A stretch of DNA of 64,000 bases from Yponomeuta sedellus (GCA_934045075.1 OW203727.1:18846861-18910860), one strand, 5' to 3'; counted from the first letter of the stretch, positions 43,128 to 50,854 are shown. Numbers and translations: made by a program. Notes: generated by a model not told the origin, from the letters alone.

Positions 43128-43597
43128 ATGTCGATTTCGGTAAGCATTATTTTTTTCCATCCAATTTATATTACACAGTTTGAAATAGGTTTGAATATTT
43201 TTAATAATTTTTTTTTTGTTTTTTTCAGATTTTAGGCGAGACTGATCCGACTGACCCTTACTACTACGCGCAAAATATTTTGAGTGGGTTCGATAGTGAT
43301 GTCGAAGAAATACGAAACCCGGCTCCATCAGACGTGGGGAAGCGGAAAAGTAAGACTTCAAGGAAACGGGTTGCAAAGGACTCCACGTCTACATCATATG
43401 TGGTTAGCAAGGCGGCAAGAAGAGGAAATCGGTTGATAAAAATAGAAGTATTCGACTTAAATGAGTGTAAGGACACAAACAGTGAAAGTGCGGTGTTAAG
43501 TGCCCAATATGTTGTGATAGATCCTGTAGACGAAATAATGGACATGGTGGAAAACGTAGTTAAGAACATTTCTAAAAATATGTGCAATAGTTATTAA
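43128..43597 (+). CDS. Small spliced gene B, unknown function
   Basis: A 126-residue product from two exons. The first, 43128-43139, codes only four residues and ends at a GGTAAGC donor. An 89-nt intron ends in a long poly-T tract and TTTCAG (43228), and exon 2 runs 43229-43597 in the same frame. The protein starts acidic and Tyr-rich (TDPTDPYYYAQNI), has a basic nuclear-signal-like stretch (KRKSKTSRKR), then a compact mixed segment and an acidic/amphipathic C-terminus. No family recognised. Its ATG is 5 nt after the polymerase stop. It resembles gene A in having a tiny first exon and a basic patch. AATAAA lies 27 nt after the stop. Confidence 0.75.
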
Positions 43598-43623
43598 TTT
43601 CGTTTTAAATTAAAAATTAATTA

Positions 43624-43664
43624 AATAAAACATGTTTTCTTTTTTAAATACATTTACATTTATT
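43624..43664. terminator. Convergent poly(A) signals
   Basis: AATAAA on the plus strand (43624-43629, serving gene B) and AATAAA on the minus strand (43659-43664, serving the leftward block) lie back to back in the 108-bp gap between converging genes. Confidence 0.75.
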
Positions 43665-43705
43665 TCTTACTTTCAATAAAAAAGTTACATAAATACTTGC
43701 TTATT

Positions 43706-44194
43706 CTAAATAAATTCTATAACATTATTTTCATAAAACCATTTCTTGACACATAGTACATTTTTCAACGCACATTGTTTGTGGTGAGAAAAACACGTAA
43801 AATTGCATACACTATATTTATCATGCAGGTATTTTATATTAGGACATTGATTTTCCTCGATATTAATAACACAACAATCACCACAAAGTTTATTTACCCA
43901 CATGATTTTTTCTAAACCTTTTACAAAAATTTTCTTATTCCTCAATAAACTATAAATTAACCTATGAAATTCGCGGTAGTCAATAAAACCTTCACGCCAA
44001 TAAATTCCTCTATTCTTTTCCAACCAAACAACTTGCTTTTTTTCGCTATCTGATAAAGTAGAAAATGGATAAGGAGGTTTTACCAAGTAGACCATAGTAA
44101 ATTCTTTAGTAGCGAGAGCAAACTCTTTAATAATAAAATTATTTTTATAATCTCTAAATCCTTGTAAATCTACAAAAATATGTTCAGAATTCAT
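43706..44194 (-). CDS. 162-residue conserved element protein
   Basis: It starts MNSEHIFVDLQGFRDYKNNF and contains KPPYPFSTL, a W-L-E-K-N-R-G-I-Y-W segment and several Cys/His in its C-terminal half (CGDCC, CNFTCFSHHKQC). I recall similar proteins scattered in insect genomes near such elements but know no assigned function. The opening IFVDLQGF strand could be the first strand of an RNase H-like fold, and the Cys/His cluster suggests zinc binding; both are inference. The start codon overlaps the stop of the major capsid gene by 4 nt (ATGA, 44191-44194), so translation may be coupled. It is the last gene of the leftward block. Confidence 0.75.
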   Translation of the reverse strand: MNSEHIFVDLQGFRDYKNNFIIKEFALATKEFTMVYLVKPPYPFSTLSDSEKKQVVWLEKNRGIYWREGFIDYREFHRLIYSLLRNKKIFVKGLEKIMWVNKLCGDCCVINIEENQCPNIKYLHDKYSVCNFTCFSHHKQCALKNVLCVKKWFYENNVIEFI

Positions 44195-45405
44195 GTTATT
44201 TTTTTAACGATGTTAGAAAGTGGTTTATATTCGATTACACAATCGTTTAGTATGAGGCAGTAAGCAGAAGTTTGATCTGGTATTTCTAAATCACTCTCTA
44301 TTTCTACTCTAACATCAATGGGACCTGTCTTCAGGGTCTCATTTTGCCTGCAGCAATCTATTACAAATAATGGTGCTTTATCTTTGAAATCCTTCAGATT
44401 TAACAACGGCTCACACCGACGTCCATAGTAAGACTGTTGGAATCTAGCGTACTGCTCATATAATATCATATACCTTTCTTCAGTAAACTTAATATTGAGA
44501 CTTTCATATGGAAAGTAAGTTGAATTTAAAAAAACCTTGACATCACGTACATAACAATGATCAAAGTGAGACATGTCTTTCATACCTAAACTTTTCCGAT
44601 TAGTTTGTAAACCAATAATCACATAACGTGGTTTCTCTAATTGAGATGTGGTTTTTATAGACCAAGTATGTTTTGTAGTCTGTGGTAAAAGAGGGTATTC
44701 ATAGAGATCCCAATTCCTAAATGCTAAACTGATAGGTCTATCTTTCTCCAAACATCTCAGCAAGTTAACTCTTTCACGATCAGATACTTTTATATGCGGT
44801 ACTCTCCATACAATTTTGTTAATGGTTATGTCATCTAACACTTCATTAGTGGTTAATTTAATAGAATTAAGGTTTGTATTACTACGCAAAAGAACCAGCT
44901 CATGTTTACAGTTCATTATTATTTTATTATAATCTTCAGCGAAACCTAAAACTTTATTCAATGGGATACAGGCGGAAAAATTACCAGTAGTATTTTTTAT
45001 TCCATCAATGTCCCACCCCCATAGCCGTGACATTTTTGATTCATTTTCATTCATCGAGAGCAATGATTTAATAGTAGTTGTGATCCCAGCATTTTTTATC
45101 CTATCAATTTCTACGCCATTTAGTTCATATCGAATGTCTTGGAAAAGAAAAAGCGCTGCATTATTCACCAACTCAATATTACTCACTCTCTCTTTTTTAT
45201 CGCCATTTGGACGGTGCACTGTGATAGAACCTTCGATGTATAGTGTACTCTGTGACGGTAAGACGTATAAGTCTTGTTGATTGATGGGAATGCGTATTTC
45301 ATCGTTTTTGTTAAAACTATTAATGTAGGGCTTATACGAATGGATTTGGTAGCTTTCAATGCTGTTGTCGTAGGCGAAAGAATCCAAGATATTTAAGATA
45401 TTCAT
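44191..45405 (-). CDS. Major capsid protein, hexon-like (double jelly-roll)
   Basis: 404 residues. The diagnostic segment is at about 81-113 (NNAALFLFQDIRYELNGV, E-I-D-R, then G-I-T-T-T-I-K), recurrent in Polinton/adintovirus hexon-like proteins. Later segments include VWRVPHIKVSD, a W-x-I-K-T-T-x-x-x-x-K-P-R-Y-V-I-I-G-L-Q-T strand and Y-x-Y-F-P-Y-E-S-like sequence, all beta-rich. The protein should form trimeric capsomers of the virion shell. It follows the basic peptide gene with a 4-nt ATGA overlap and overlaps the next gene the same way. Length is near that expected, and the frame is intact. Confidence is high from motif plus context (penton, protease, ATPase). Confidence 0.88.
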   Translation of the reverse strand: MNILNILDSFAYDNSIESYQIHSYKPYINSFNKNDEIRIPINQQDLYVLPSQSTLYIEGSITVHRPNGDKKERVSNIELVNNAALFLFQDIRYELNGVEIDRIKNAGITTTIKSLLSMNENESKMSRLWGWDIDGIKNTTGNFSACIPLNKVLGFAEDYNKIIMNCKHELVLLRSNTNLNSIKLTTNEVLDDITINKIVWRVPHIKVSDRERVNLLRCLEKDRPISLAFRNWDLYEYPLLPQTTKHTWSIKTTSQLEKPRYVIIGLQTNRKSLGMKDMSHFDHCYVRDVKVFLNSTYFPYESLNIKFTEERYMILYEQYARFQQSYYGRRCEPLLNLKDFKDKAPLFVIDCCRQNETLKTGPIDVRVEIESDLEIPDQTSAYCLILNDCVIEYKPLSNIVKKIT

Positions 45406-45548
45406 TTTATGACTTTTAAGTATCTGAGAAATTGTTTATTTTCCTTAGTCAGTTTTTTCTTTTTAGCAGGTGGTTTCTGTTGCGGTGGATGTGTTGTACT
45501 GAGATCTTTGGTTTCGGGTACCAATGTTTTATTTATGAAATCTATCAT
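45402..45548 (-). CDS. 48-residue basic peptide between penton and hexon
   Basis: A short intact frame exactly filling the gap between the penton-like and hexon-like genes. It begins M-I-D-F-I-N-K-T-L-V-P, has a proline-rich middle (HPPQQKPPAKKKK) and ends R-Y-L-K-V-I-K. It overlaps the upstream stop by ATGA (45545-45548) and the downstream start by ATGA (45402-45405). That double coupling is the main reason to call it a gene, because chance would rarely place both. Basic and Lys-rich, it could be a DNA-condensing core or scaffold peptide; that is inference. No homologue recognised. Confidence 0.65.
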   Translation of the reverse strand: MIDFINKTLVPETKDLSTTHPPQQKPPAKKKKLTKENKQFLRYLKVIK

Positions 45549-46216
45549 TTTCGTCTTAGGTGTAAATATAACTGTAGTTCTTCTTGTCGTAGATTTATAA
45601 GGTTGTTATTTGCATCCAAAATCCTTATATTAATCTCGCTAACTGTATTTTGATTTACTGGGAAATATATCAAATTTTTTGGGATTTCTATAATCCTGTA
45701 CCCTGGCGGTACATTAGGTGCAAATTCGTAAATTATATGGCTAGGCTTCCCATTTATGTACGATCCGCTCACGATATCACATTCTATTCGAACGATGGTT
45801 GTTGGTAGAATGTTTACAGGGAAGAGAGACTCATGTAATATATTAGCTTTAAGAGTCTGATTTCCAAAACCCAATATCCTTCCGATTGAACCGGATTTCT
45901 CAAAATGAATATCTTTTGAACAAATTATTTTTGTGCTCAAAGTGTTATTGTTACATATCAAATTAAACGTACAGTCTACTAAATTTGTTTTTAAAAAGTC
46001 ATTTATATCTAATAGCTCGTATGATCCTTCGGGTATTTCAATCATTTCGTTGTCGCCATAATGAAATTTGTTGTTGTAGCATTCTATGTTAGGAATCGAA
46101 TTAAACGTCGAAAAAAAGATCAGCCCACATTCATATTCACCATCAAGCTGCAGAGCCGGCGAATAAAATGTTGACAAAGCTGGTTTACAACCGGTTATTG
46201 ATAGCGTGAATGACAT
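45545..46216 (-). CDS. Minor capsid protein, penton-like (single jelly-roll)
   Basis: 223 residues, beta-rich. The C-terminal signature SEINIRILDANNN followed by L-R-Q-E-E-L-Q-L-Y-L-H-L-R is the hallmark of Polinton/adintovirus penton-like proteins, and the N-terminal half includes an F-x-S-x-x-L-Q-L-D-G-E-Y-x-C-G-L strand. It should occupy the five-fold vertices of the capsid. It lies 31 nt after the protease gene and shares a 4-nt ATGA overlap with the basic peptide gene. The frame is intact and the length is usual for the family. Confidence 0.85.
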   Translation of the reverse strand: MSFTLSITGCKPALSTFYSPALQLDGEYECGLIFFSTFNSIPNIECYNNKFHYGDNEMIEIPEGSYELLDINDFLKTNLVDCTFNLICNNNTLSTKIICSKDIHFEKSGSIGRILGFGNQTLKANILHESLFPVNILPTTIVRIECDIVSGSYINGKPSHIIYEFAPNVPPGYRIIEIPKNLIYFPVNQNTVSEINIRILDANNNLINLRQEELQLYLHLRRK

Positions 46217-46247
46217 CGTAATAATGGTGAGAATAGTTTATGATTTC

Positions 46248-46643
46248 TTAATATAAATGTTTCAACCAGAATGTTTTTAAAAATTTTATGCATAAATGAC
46301 CGCAATTATAGGTGTTGTTTTGTTGATAGTTCATATAACTATAATAAACGTTAGTGTTTTTTGTTAAGTACTTGATTAATTCTACAGGTGGTTTTAAACC
46401 ATAACTATCAAAGTACACGCTGTAATTATTTATCTTAATGTAGGCTACCCAGTGAGTTCCCGGATTTATTGAATTATCTAGATTCAGGATAGCGCACTCG
46501 ATGTTATTTGATTTGCTTGGTAAAGTGTCTCTCATATAGACACCTCGAAAGTATGGGATGTCCCGAGTATAATATATTAAATCTATATTACTCAGTGCTC
46601 GTCTGGGTAACCTTTTAACTAGTTTTTTGAAGAATGTACGCAC
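46248..46643 (-). CDS. Adenain-like cysteine protease
   Basis: 131 residues. The catalytic triad is visible: His64 in GTHWVAY, Asp79 in VYFDSYG, Cys114 in YNCGHLC, with Gln107/108 just before as oxyanion-hole donor. This is the adenovirus maturation protease/Ulp1 fold, expected to cleave capsid precursors during virion maturation. The length is at the short end for the family. The start overlaps the end of the phospholipase gene by 25 nt. All catalytic residues are present, so the gene looks functional. Confidence 0.88.
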   Translation of the reverse strand: MRTFFKKLVKRLPRRALSNIDLIYYTRDIPYFRGVYMRDTLPSKSNNIECAILNLDNSINPGTHWVAYIKINNYSVYFDSYGLKPPVELIKYLTKNTNVYYSYMNYQQNNTYNCGHLCIKFLKTFWLKHLY

Positions 46644-47347
46644 AATCCCTTACCTGTCTTGTATGGTTTGATGTATAAACCTTTGCCTAAGGAGATCGAT
46701 TCCATCATTTTATTGTGACGCACGGATTCAGAAAGATTTTTTTGGGCTGACTTGTAATCATTAACTGCTTTTGCTATTCCACCAATACCTCCAGCTAAAG
46801 AACCCAATGCTGATAGACCAGCAAAAATAGGAATGAGTGGAAGTATTCCTCCAGTTTTAGGGATGGGAATAATTCTTGGCAGCTTCATATTATTTTTCTT
46901 ATGAAATATTTTTTTTGCTGCTAAGTATGCAAACTGAATAGCATCTTGAATATTTTTAGGTTTCTTTTTTTTCAGATGCGATTTTAATTTAGCCATAGAA
47001 GTTTTGAATGATTTAATTCCAGCACCCGATTTAATTTTTGCTTTCATTACTTTATTCACCAACCATGATGCAACTTTTTCACCTCTGCTAGCATCTTCTG
47101 ATTTTAATCGTTGCTTTGCCATCTTTCTTAGCTCTAAGTCAGCCTTATGCCGATCTTCTAAACTTGAATACTTTGAATAAGCTATGTCGTGCAGCATACA
47201 AGCGCTGTCCAAAGGGTTTATGCCTTTATCGCCTCTTTGCAAACGTTCTTGTAATCGAGTACCTGGACCGCAGTAGTTGTAGCCTGGTAAGTGTAACTCT
47301 ATTGGTAAATTATTGATTAAAGTATTGAGAAGTCCTTTCCCTTTCAT
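46619..47347 (-). CDS. Phospholipase A2 / pX-like virion protein
   Basis: 242 residues. The N-terminal domain (about 20-75) has the parvovirus-type phospholipase A2 calcium loop YCGPG (25-29) and catalytic His-Asp in LHDIAY (53-54), with the following Asp/His-rich helix. The middle is highly basic (about 98-131, KKKKP). A Gly/Ala/Leu-rich hydrophobic stretch (about 167-195) and a GKGLYIKPYKTGKG tail resemble adenovirus core/membrane-lytic proteins. Such proteins act in membrane penetration by virions in parvoviruses and are reported in adintoviruses. It overlaps the protease by 25 nt and lies 49 nt after the integrase. The frame is intact. Confidence 0.85.
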   Translation of the reverse strand: MKGKGLLNTLINNLPIELHLPGYNYCGPGTRLQERLQRGDKGINPLDSACMLHDIAYSKYSSLEDRHKADLELRKMAKQRLKSEDASRGEKVASWLVNKVMKAKIKSGAGIKSFKTSMAKLKSHLKKKKPKNIQDAIQFAYLAAKKIFHKKNNMKLPRIIPIPKTGGILPLIPIFAGLSALGSLAGGIGGIAKAVNDYKSAQKNLSESVRHNKMMESISLGKGLYIKPYKTGKGLCVHSSKN

Positions 47348-47396
47348 AACTAACGATGTAATGAAAAATAAGTTAACTAATCTGTAGTAATATACT

Positions 47397-48329
47397 TCAA
47401 TGCTTTATTATAGCACTTTTATTAATCCAACTATTTTCCTCTTGACCTAAGCCGAGCCATTTAACAAGATATTTGTTTCCCTTTTTTTTAATTACCTTCT
47501 CAACTAAATAAATATTGGGACAGCTAGTTTTTTGCAGTTCGTGTTCGTAAAAACAACCTTTTATTGGTATACAATGTTGATCTCGTATGTAATATGTTGT
47601 GGGTATAGATTTTATTACTTTTACAACAGTGAATAATTCGGTAGACCAGTTTGGTGTATATCCTTTTTGAAAATCTCCTTTGTGCTTGCTGATACGGACA
47701 AAGTCTCCAACACGAAATTTAATTTTCTTTGCAGGTAAGGAAGGTTGTGATTTGTTTATATTACATGCAACGAGTGATTCATTTAACTTGTTTATTTCAG
47801 ACGGCATATGTTTTGTAGTGCGATGCATAGTATTATTATAGCTCTTAACTATATCACATAAAGGTTCTCCAATCCACTTATAATTTCCAAACAAGCTAAA
47901 ATGTTTAAACAACTTGCTCTTCAAAGTTCTTATTAATCTTTCTACTATAGACGCTTTTTTTGTTGAATAAGTTGAATAATGATTTATTTTCCATCGGTTC
48001 GTAAGCTTCTGAAAAACGTCATTGTGAAATTCGGTACCCTTGTCGGTTTGTAAATTAGCAGGTGATCGGCCTTCTTGTAAAACCTTATCAAACGCTAGAG
48101 ACACCTCAGTTTTTGTTTTATTCTTTAATGGAGCGATCCATGCGTATTTAGAAAAAGCATCGATGACTACTAAAATAAATTTGAATCCTTTGTTAACCTT
48201 CTGATAGTTTTGCATATCAATCAAATCGGCTTGCCATAAATCATCAATCCCTTTTAAAATAACAGAACGACGTGGGAAATTTCTTCTAGCTGCTTTATGG
48301 ATTTCATTTACAACAGATTGTTTGCTCAT
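47397..48329 (-). CDS. Retroviral-type integrase with chromodomain
   Basis: 310 residues. The core has the acidic triad Asp35 (ADLIDM), Asp96 (TDKGTEFHN) and Glu130 (ASIVERLIRTLK), with FILVVIDAFSKYAW between. An SH3-like segment (FRVGDFVRISK) follows, then a C-terminal chromodomain at about 275-308 (IYLVEKVIKKKGNKYLVKW, ENSWI). The enzyme would insert the linear element DNA, making the 6-bp duplication seen here. The chromodomain may guide target choice. No N-terminal zinc domain is obvious. The start overlaps the upstream gene by ATGA (48326-48329). Confidence 0.93.
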   Translation of the reverse strand: MSKQSVVNEIHKAARRNFPRRSVILKGIDDLWQADLIDMQNYQKVNKGFKFILVVIDAFSKYAWIAPLKNKTKTEVSLAFDKVLQEGRSPANLQTDKGTEFHNDVFQKLTNRWKINHYSTYSTKKASIVERLIRTLKSKLFKHFSLFGNYKWIGEPLCDIVKSYNNTMHRTTKHMPSEINKLNESLVACNINKSQPSLPAKKIKFRVGDFVRISKHKGDFQKGYTPNWSTELFTVVKVIKSIPTTYYIRDQHCIPIKGCFYEHELQKTSCPNIYLVEKVIKKKGNKYLVKWLGLGQEENSWINKSAIIKH

Positions 48330-48688
48330 GCTGGTTTCGATGAGTCTCTGAGTGCTACTATATGATCTTTAATAATATTACTCGCTTCTACCTTTGAACA
48401 CTTCTCATCTAACTGTTTCTGTAGCAGTTGTATTTGAGTTTTTATACTTTTAAGTTCATTAATGAAATCTTGTTTTTTACAATATAATTTATTGTTTTTT
48501 TCTACATACTCCTTGCTAACAGCTTCATCTGCTGCTACAGCTAACGGTAATCCTCTCAATATACATTGTTTTAAGTCGTAAACTCCTGACTCATTTTTAC
48601 TTAGCCCTGTGTTTATAGGAACCAAATTTAATGGATCTGACACACGCAGTCTTTTATGAACATGATGTCCAAATTTATCTATATTCAT
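48326..48688 (-). CDS. 120-residue coiled-coil protein, possibly fibre-like
   Basis: It starts MNIDKFGHHVHKRLRVSD, a segment I associate with insect Polinton-type elements without a known function. Residues about 48-65 (A-D-E-A-V-S-K-E-Y-V-E-K) resemble the D-A-x-x-K-x-Y-V repeats at the base of phage tail fibres. The following half (about 68-100) is a heptad-like helix (LKSIKTQIQLLQKQLDEK). A trimeric spike or fibre stalk is a reasonable guess but unproven. It is coupled to the integrase gene by a 4-nt ATGA overlap. Confidence 0.7.
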   Translation of the reverse strand: MNIDKFGHHVHKRLRVSDPLNLVPINTGLSKNESGVYDLKQCILRGLPLAVAADEAVSKEYVEKNNKLYCKKQDFINELKSIKTQIQLLQKQLDEKCSKVEASNIIKDHIVALRDSSKPA

Positions 48689-48756
48689 CTTGTAAATAGT
48701 GTGAAGGTTAGAGTAGAAATAAAATAAAATATAGATTACATAAGTATTTATTCATT

Positions 48757-49701
48757 TTATATCACACCACGTTTTTTCAGTTCTGTTAAAACTGATACAA
48801 TTTCATCATCTAAGCCAGTATTACCGGCATCTTTCGAAGCTATTAATAATTTCAATGTTTCAACTAATTCGTTTGGATCATTCCAAAAAATGTAATCTAC
48901 TTTGTTATCAACTTTTTTAAGCAATGATAAACCCTTTCCTTTGGAAACATTGGCGGAACATAATAAGGGTTTTACAATTTGTAAATACTTAAATCCTCTG
49001 TTGCTATTGATTGGTTGATTGGGATCATATTTACGTCGATGAGCGTTTGTGCTTATTAGTATAAATTTATAATTCCTTTTATCATCTTCAGTGATAATGT
49101 TTAGATCAGGATTTTTTTTGTAAAGTAATTCACTGAGTCCATTAGTTTTGACATACGAATGACCTGCTATTTCAAATGCATCATTAGTTATGGAGAGCGG
49201 TGCTGATCCTATCATAGGTTTTCCATTTTCCAATCTAATTCCATAAGGTACATCTTTGAATACTTCTGATGATAAAGACCATGACGATAAAGACTTTGCA
49301 TTTGGTGTTGAAGCACCATCCGAATTTGTTTCAAAAAATATGTCACTCATGTTATTTCTAAGACTTTGATTCAGTTCAGAGTCACTTATGTTATCATCGC
49401 TGTTACTAGCATTCGATACCTCTTGGAGTGATTCCCTTGAAGAGCTAATTTCAGAAAATTTTCGTTTCTTCGTAGGTGTAGACTGTCGTGCTAAATGTTC
49501 AAGCGAATCAACATCTTCATTACTTAACTGTTCTTGATACGGGGTTCTCGTTAGCTGTTTAAGTGGATCTGTTACTGGTTTGAACATAGTTTCTAATGCC
49601 AACTCAGAATCCATTTTAGTATTTTTCATGTTTTGAACCTTCTTTTTAACAGCCTCAGCAGACTTAATTATTTGTTGTTTAATTGATTTTTCATCACACA
49701 T
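48757..49701 (-). CDS. DUF8207-like element protein
   Basis: 314 residues. The N-terminal 130 are Ser/Asn-rich and probably disordered, with a KKRKF nuclear-signal-like patch (about 78-82). The C-terminal 180 form a conserved domain with YGIRLENGKPMIGSAPL, then A-G-H-S-Y-V-K-T-N-G-L-S-E-L-L and a Y-K-F-I-L-I-S-T-N-A-H-R segment, which I associate with DUF8207 proteins common in insect Polinton-type elements. The function is unknown; its place in the virion-gene block suggests a structural or assembly role. It lies 81 nt from the ATPase and 68 nt from the coiled-coil gene. Confidence 0.78.
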   Translation of the reverse strand: MCDEKSIKQQIIKSAEAVKKKVQNMKNTKMDSELALETMFKPVTDPLKQLTRTPYQEQLSNEDVDSLEHLARQSTPTKKRKFSEISSSRESLQEVSNASNSDDNISDSELNQSLRNNMSDIFFETNSDGASTPNAKSLSSWSLSSEVFKDVPYGIRLENGKPMIGSAPLSITNDAFEIAGHSYVKTNGLSELLYKKNPDLNIITEDDKRNYKFILISTNAHRRKYDPNQPINSNRGFKYLQIVKPLLCSANVSKGKGLSLLKKVDNKVDYIFWNDPNELVETLKLLIASKDAGNTGLDDEIVSVLTELKKRGVI

Positions 49702-49782
49702 TTTTTCTTATTTTACAACTACTCGCATATAAAGAAGATAAGAAAGTGGCTTCTGATTTAAAAAAAACGGCATTTATGTATC

Positions 49783-50472
49783 TCACTCGTCGAAAGTAAT
49801 AAAGGTGTCGAATTTCATTCTGTAGCATCCGTTATTTCTTTGACAGTCTTTATTAATCACTAAATAGCTAAATGTATCTTTCCAAACTTGTGAACAAAGT
49901 TCGCGAAATTGATGCCAAGGCATATCAGTGTTCACATGTTCATCATAAATATGACGTAAGTTAATATCATCCTGTTTGAATATGATGAGTAGATTTGCAT
50001 TGTCGCGAACCAGTTGTTTTGGGACTTTGCTATAAGTTTGGTTCAAATAAAAACAGTCTATATTTTTATGTCTACCCATGGCAAAGTAATCACGAATGTT
50101 ATTTTGATTTTCACAGGCAACATCGTCGAAAATAATGACAGAATTTTGAGACGCTAAGCTTGGATTTAAGACTTCTTTGTTATCGCGATATTTATAATAA
50201 CGTATTCCTGGAACGAGATTCATTACCTTCTCTAAAAATATGTATTTTGGTTGATACAACGTTTTCGAATAAACGTACACGTTACGGAAATGTAAACCAT
50301 TAGGATGTAAAAGTAACCCAAGGACTAAGTTTGTTTTTCCGCAGTTAGACGGTCCGCAAACTATACAACGGATGGTGTTTGGTAAAAGCTTTCCGTGACG
50401 ATATGTATTTTTTTCAGATCCTACATCAATATTCTCAAGATTTAGTGATGTAGGTTGTTTAACAAATTTCAT
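49783..50472 (-). CDS. FtsK/HerA-type DNA packaging ATPase
   Basis: 229 residues. Walker A is CGPSNCGKTNL (39-49), Walker B SVIIFDDVACE (111-121), and a sensor-like YLNQTYSKVPKQLVRDN follows at about 142-157. This is the A32/HerA clade used by Polintons, adintoviruses and giant-virus relatives to drive genome DNA into capsids. It is the first gene of the leftward block, with only about 112 bp between its start and the right terminal repeat, so the block's promoter must lie there or inside the repeat. The frame is intact. Confidence 0.92.
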   Translation of the reverse strand: MKFVKQPTSLNLENIDVGSEKNTYRHGKLLPNTIRCIVCGPSNCGKTNLVLGLLLHPNGLHFRNVYVYSKTLYQPKYIFLEKVMNLVPGIRYYKYRDNKEVLNPSLASQNSVIIFDDVACENQNNIRDYFAMGRHKNIDCFYLNQTYSKVPKQLVRDNANLLIIFKQDDINLRHIYDEHVNTDMPWHQFRELCSQVWKDTFSYLVINKDCQRNNGCYRMKFDTFITFDE

Positions 50473-50584
50473 TTTTGGAGAAATATGTTACCAGTGATGT
50501 CCTCATTACTGAAATGCGATCATCACGATTAAACTTCAGTATTTATCTGTGTTACTAACATCATTTCATTTCCTGCCGCAAGTA

Positions 50585-50727
50585 AAATTCAGAATCAATC
50601 AATATTATTGGGTATTCTGGAACAGATGTAATGAGTTTGAGTGAACGACAAGCCGCGCCAACCGGCGCGGTGCGTCGTGAGCTCAAACGAATGGAAGCTG
50701 GTCCAGAATGCCCAATAACATCCTACT
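50585..50727 (-). repeat. Right terminal inverted repeat, palindromic
   Basis: Reverse complement of the left end, identical for the outer 82 bp. It also carries the GCGCC-centred internal palindrome. No copy of this sequence was noticed elsewhere in the window, which argues that it belongs to the element and is not an independent MITE. Confidence 0.93.
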
Positions 50728-50733
50728 TATGCA
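50728..50733 (+). repeat. Target-site duplication TATGCA, right
   Basis: Matches 36960-36965 exactly. Confidence 0.92.
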
Positions 50734-50854
50734 CAAGGCGATGCTTCGTGCATCAAACAACGCCCTGTGCCTATACACATACAAACATACGAAAGTTTCT
50801 GAAAGTCCTACGTTTATTAAGTAATATAATATTTTTCTAAATAATTGACTTACT

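Larger units (their letters stand above)
36966..50727. mobile_element. Maverick/Polinton (adintovirus-like) element
   Basis: A complete 13,762-bp element with terminal inverted repeats beginning AGTAGG and ending CCTACT (5'-AG...CT-3', as in Polintons) and a 6-bp target duplication. It encodes a protein-primed-type polymerase fragment, retroviral-type integrase with chromodomain, packaging ATPase, adenain-like protease, hexon-like and penton-like capsid proteins and a phospholipase A2 protein. That set defines Polintons/adintoviruses. Rightward genes (39.6-43.6 kb) face leftward genes (43.7-50.5 kb). Most frames are open; the polymerase is truncated, and a MITE sits in one intron, so this is probably a fairly recent but defective copy. 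It may be an endogenous virus or a transposon; sequence alone cannot tell. Confidence 0.95.

Noticed and set aside
43017..43587. Minus-strand open frames overlapping the polymerase end and gene B
   Set aside because: They are shadows of the plus-strand genes, with no motif and no start context.
45008..45653. Plus-strand frames over the hexon and penton genes
   Set aside because: Antisense shadows of well-supported capsid genes.
49725..49734. TATA box for the DUF8207-like gene
   Set aside because: It lies only about 25 nt before the start codon, leaving almost no leader; a chance AT-rich match is as likely.
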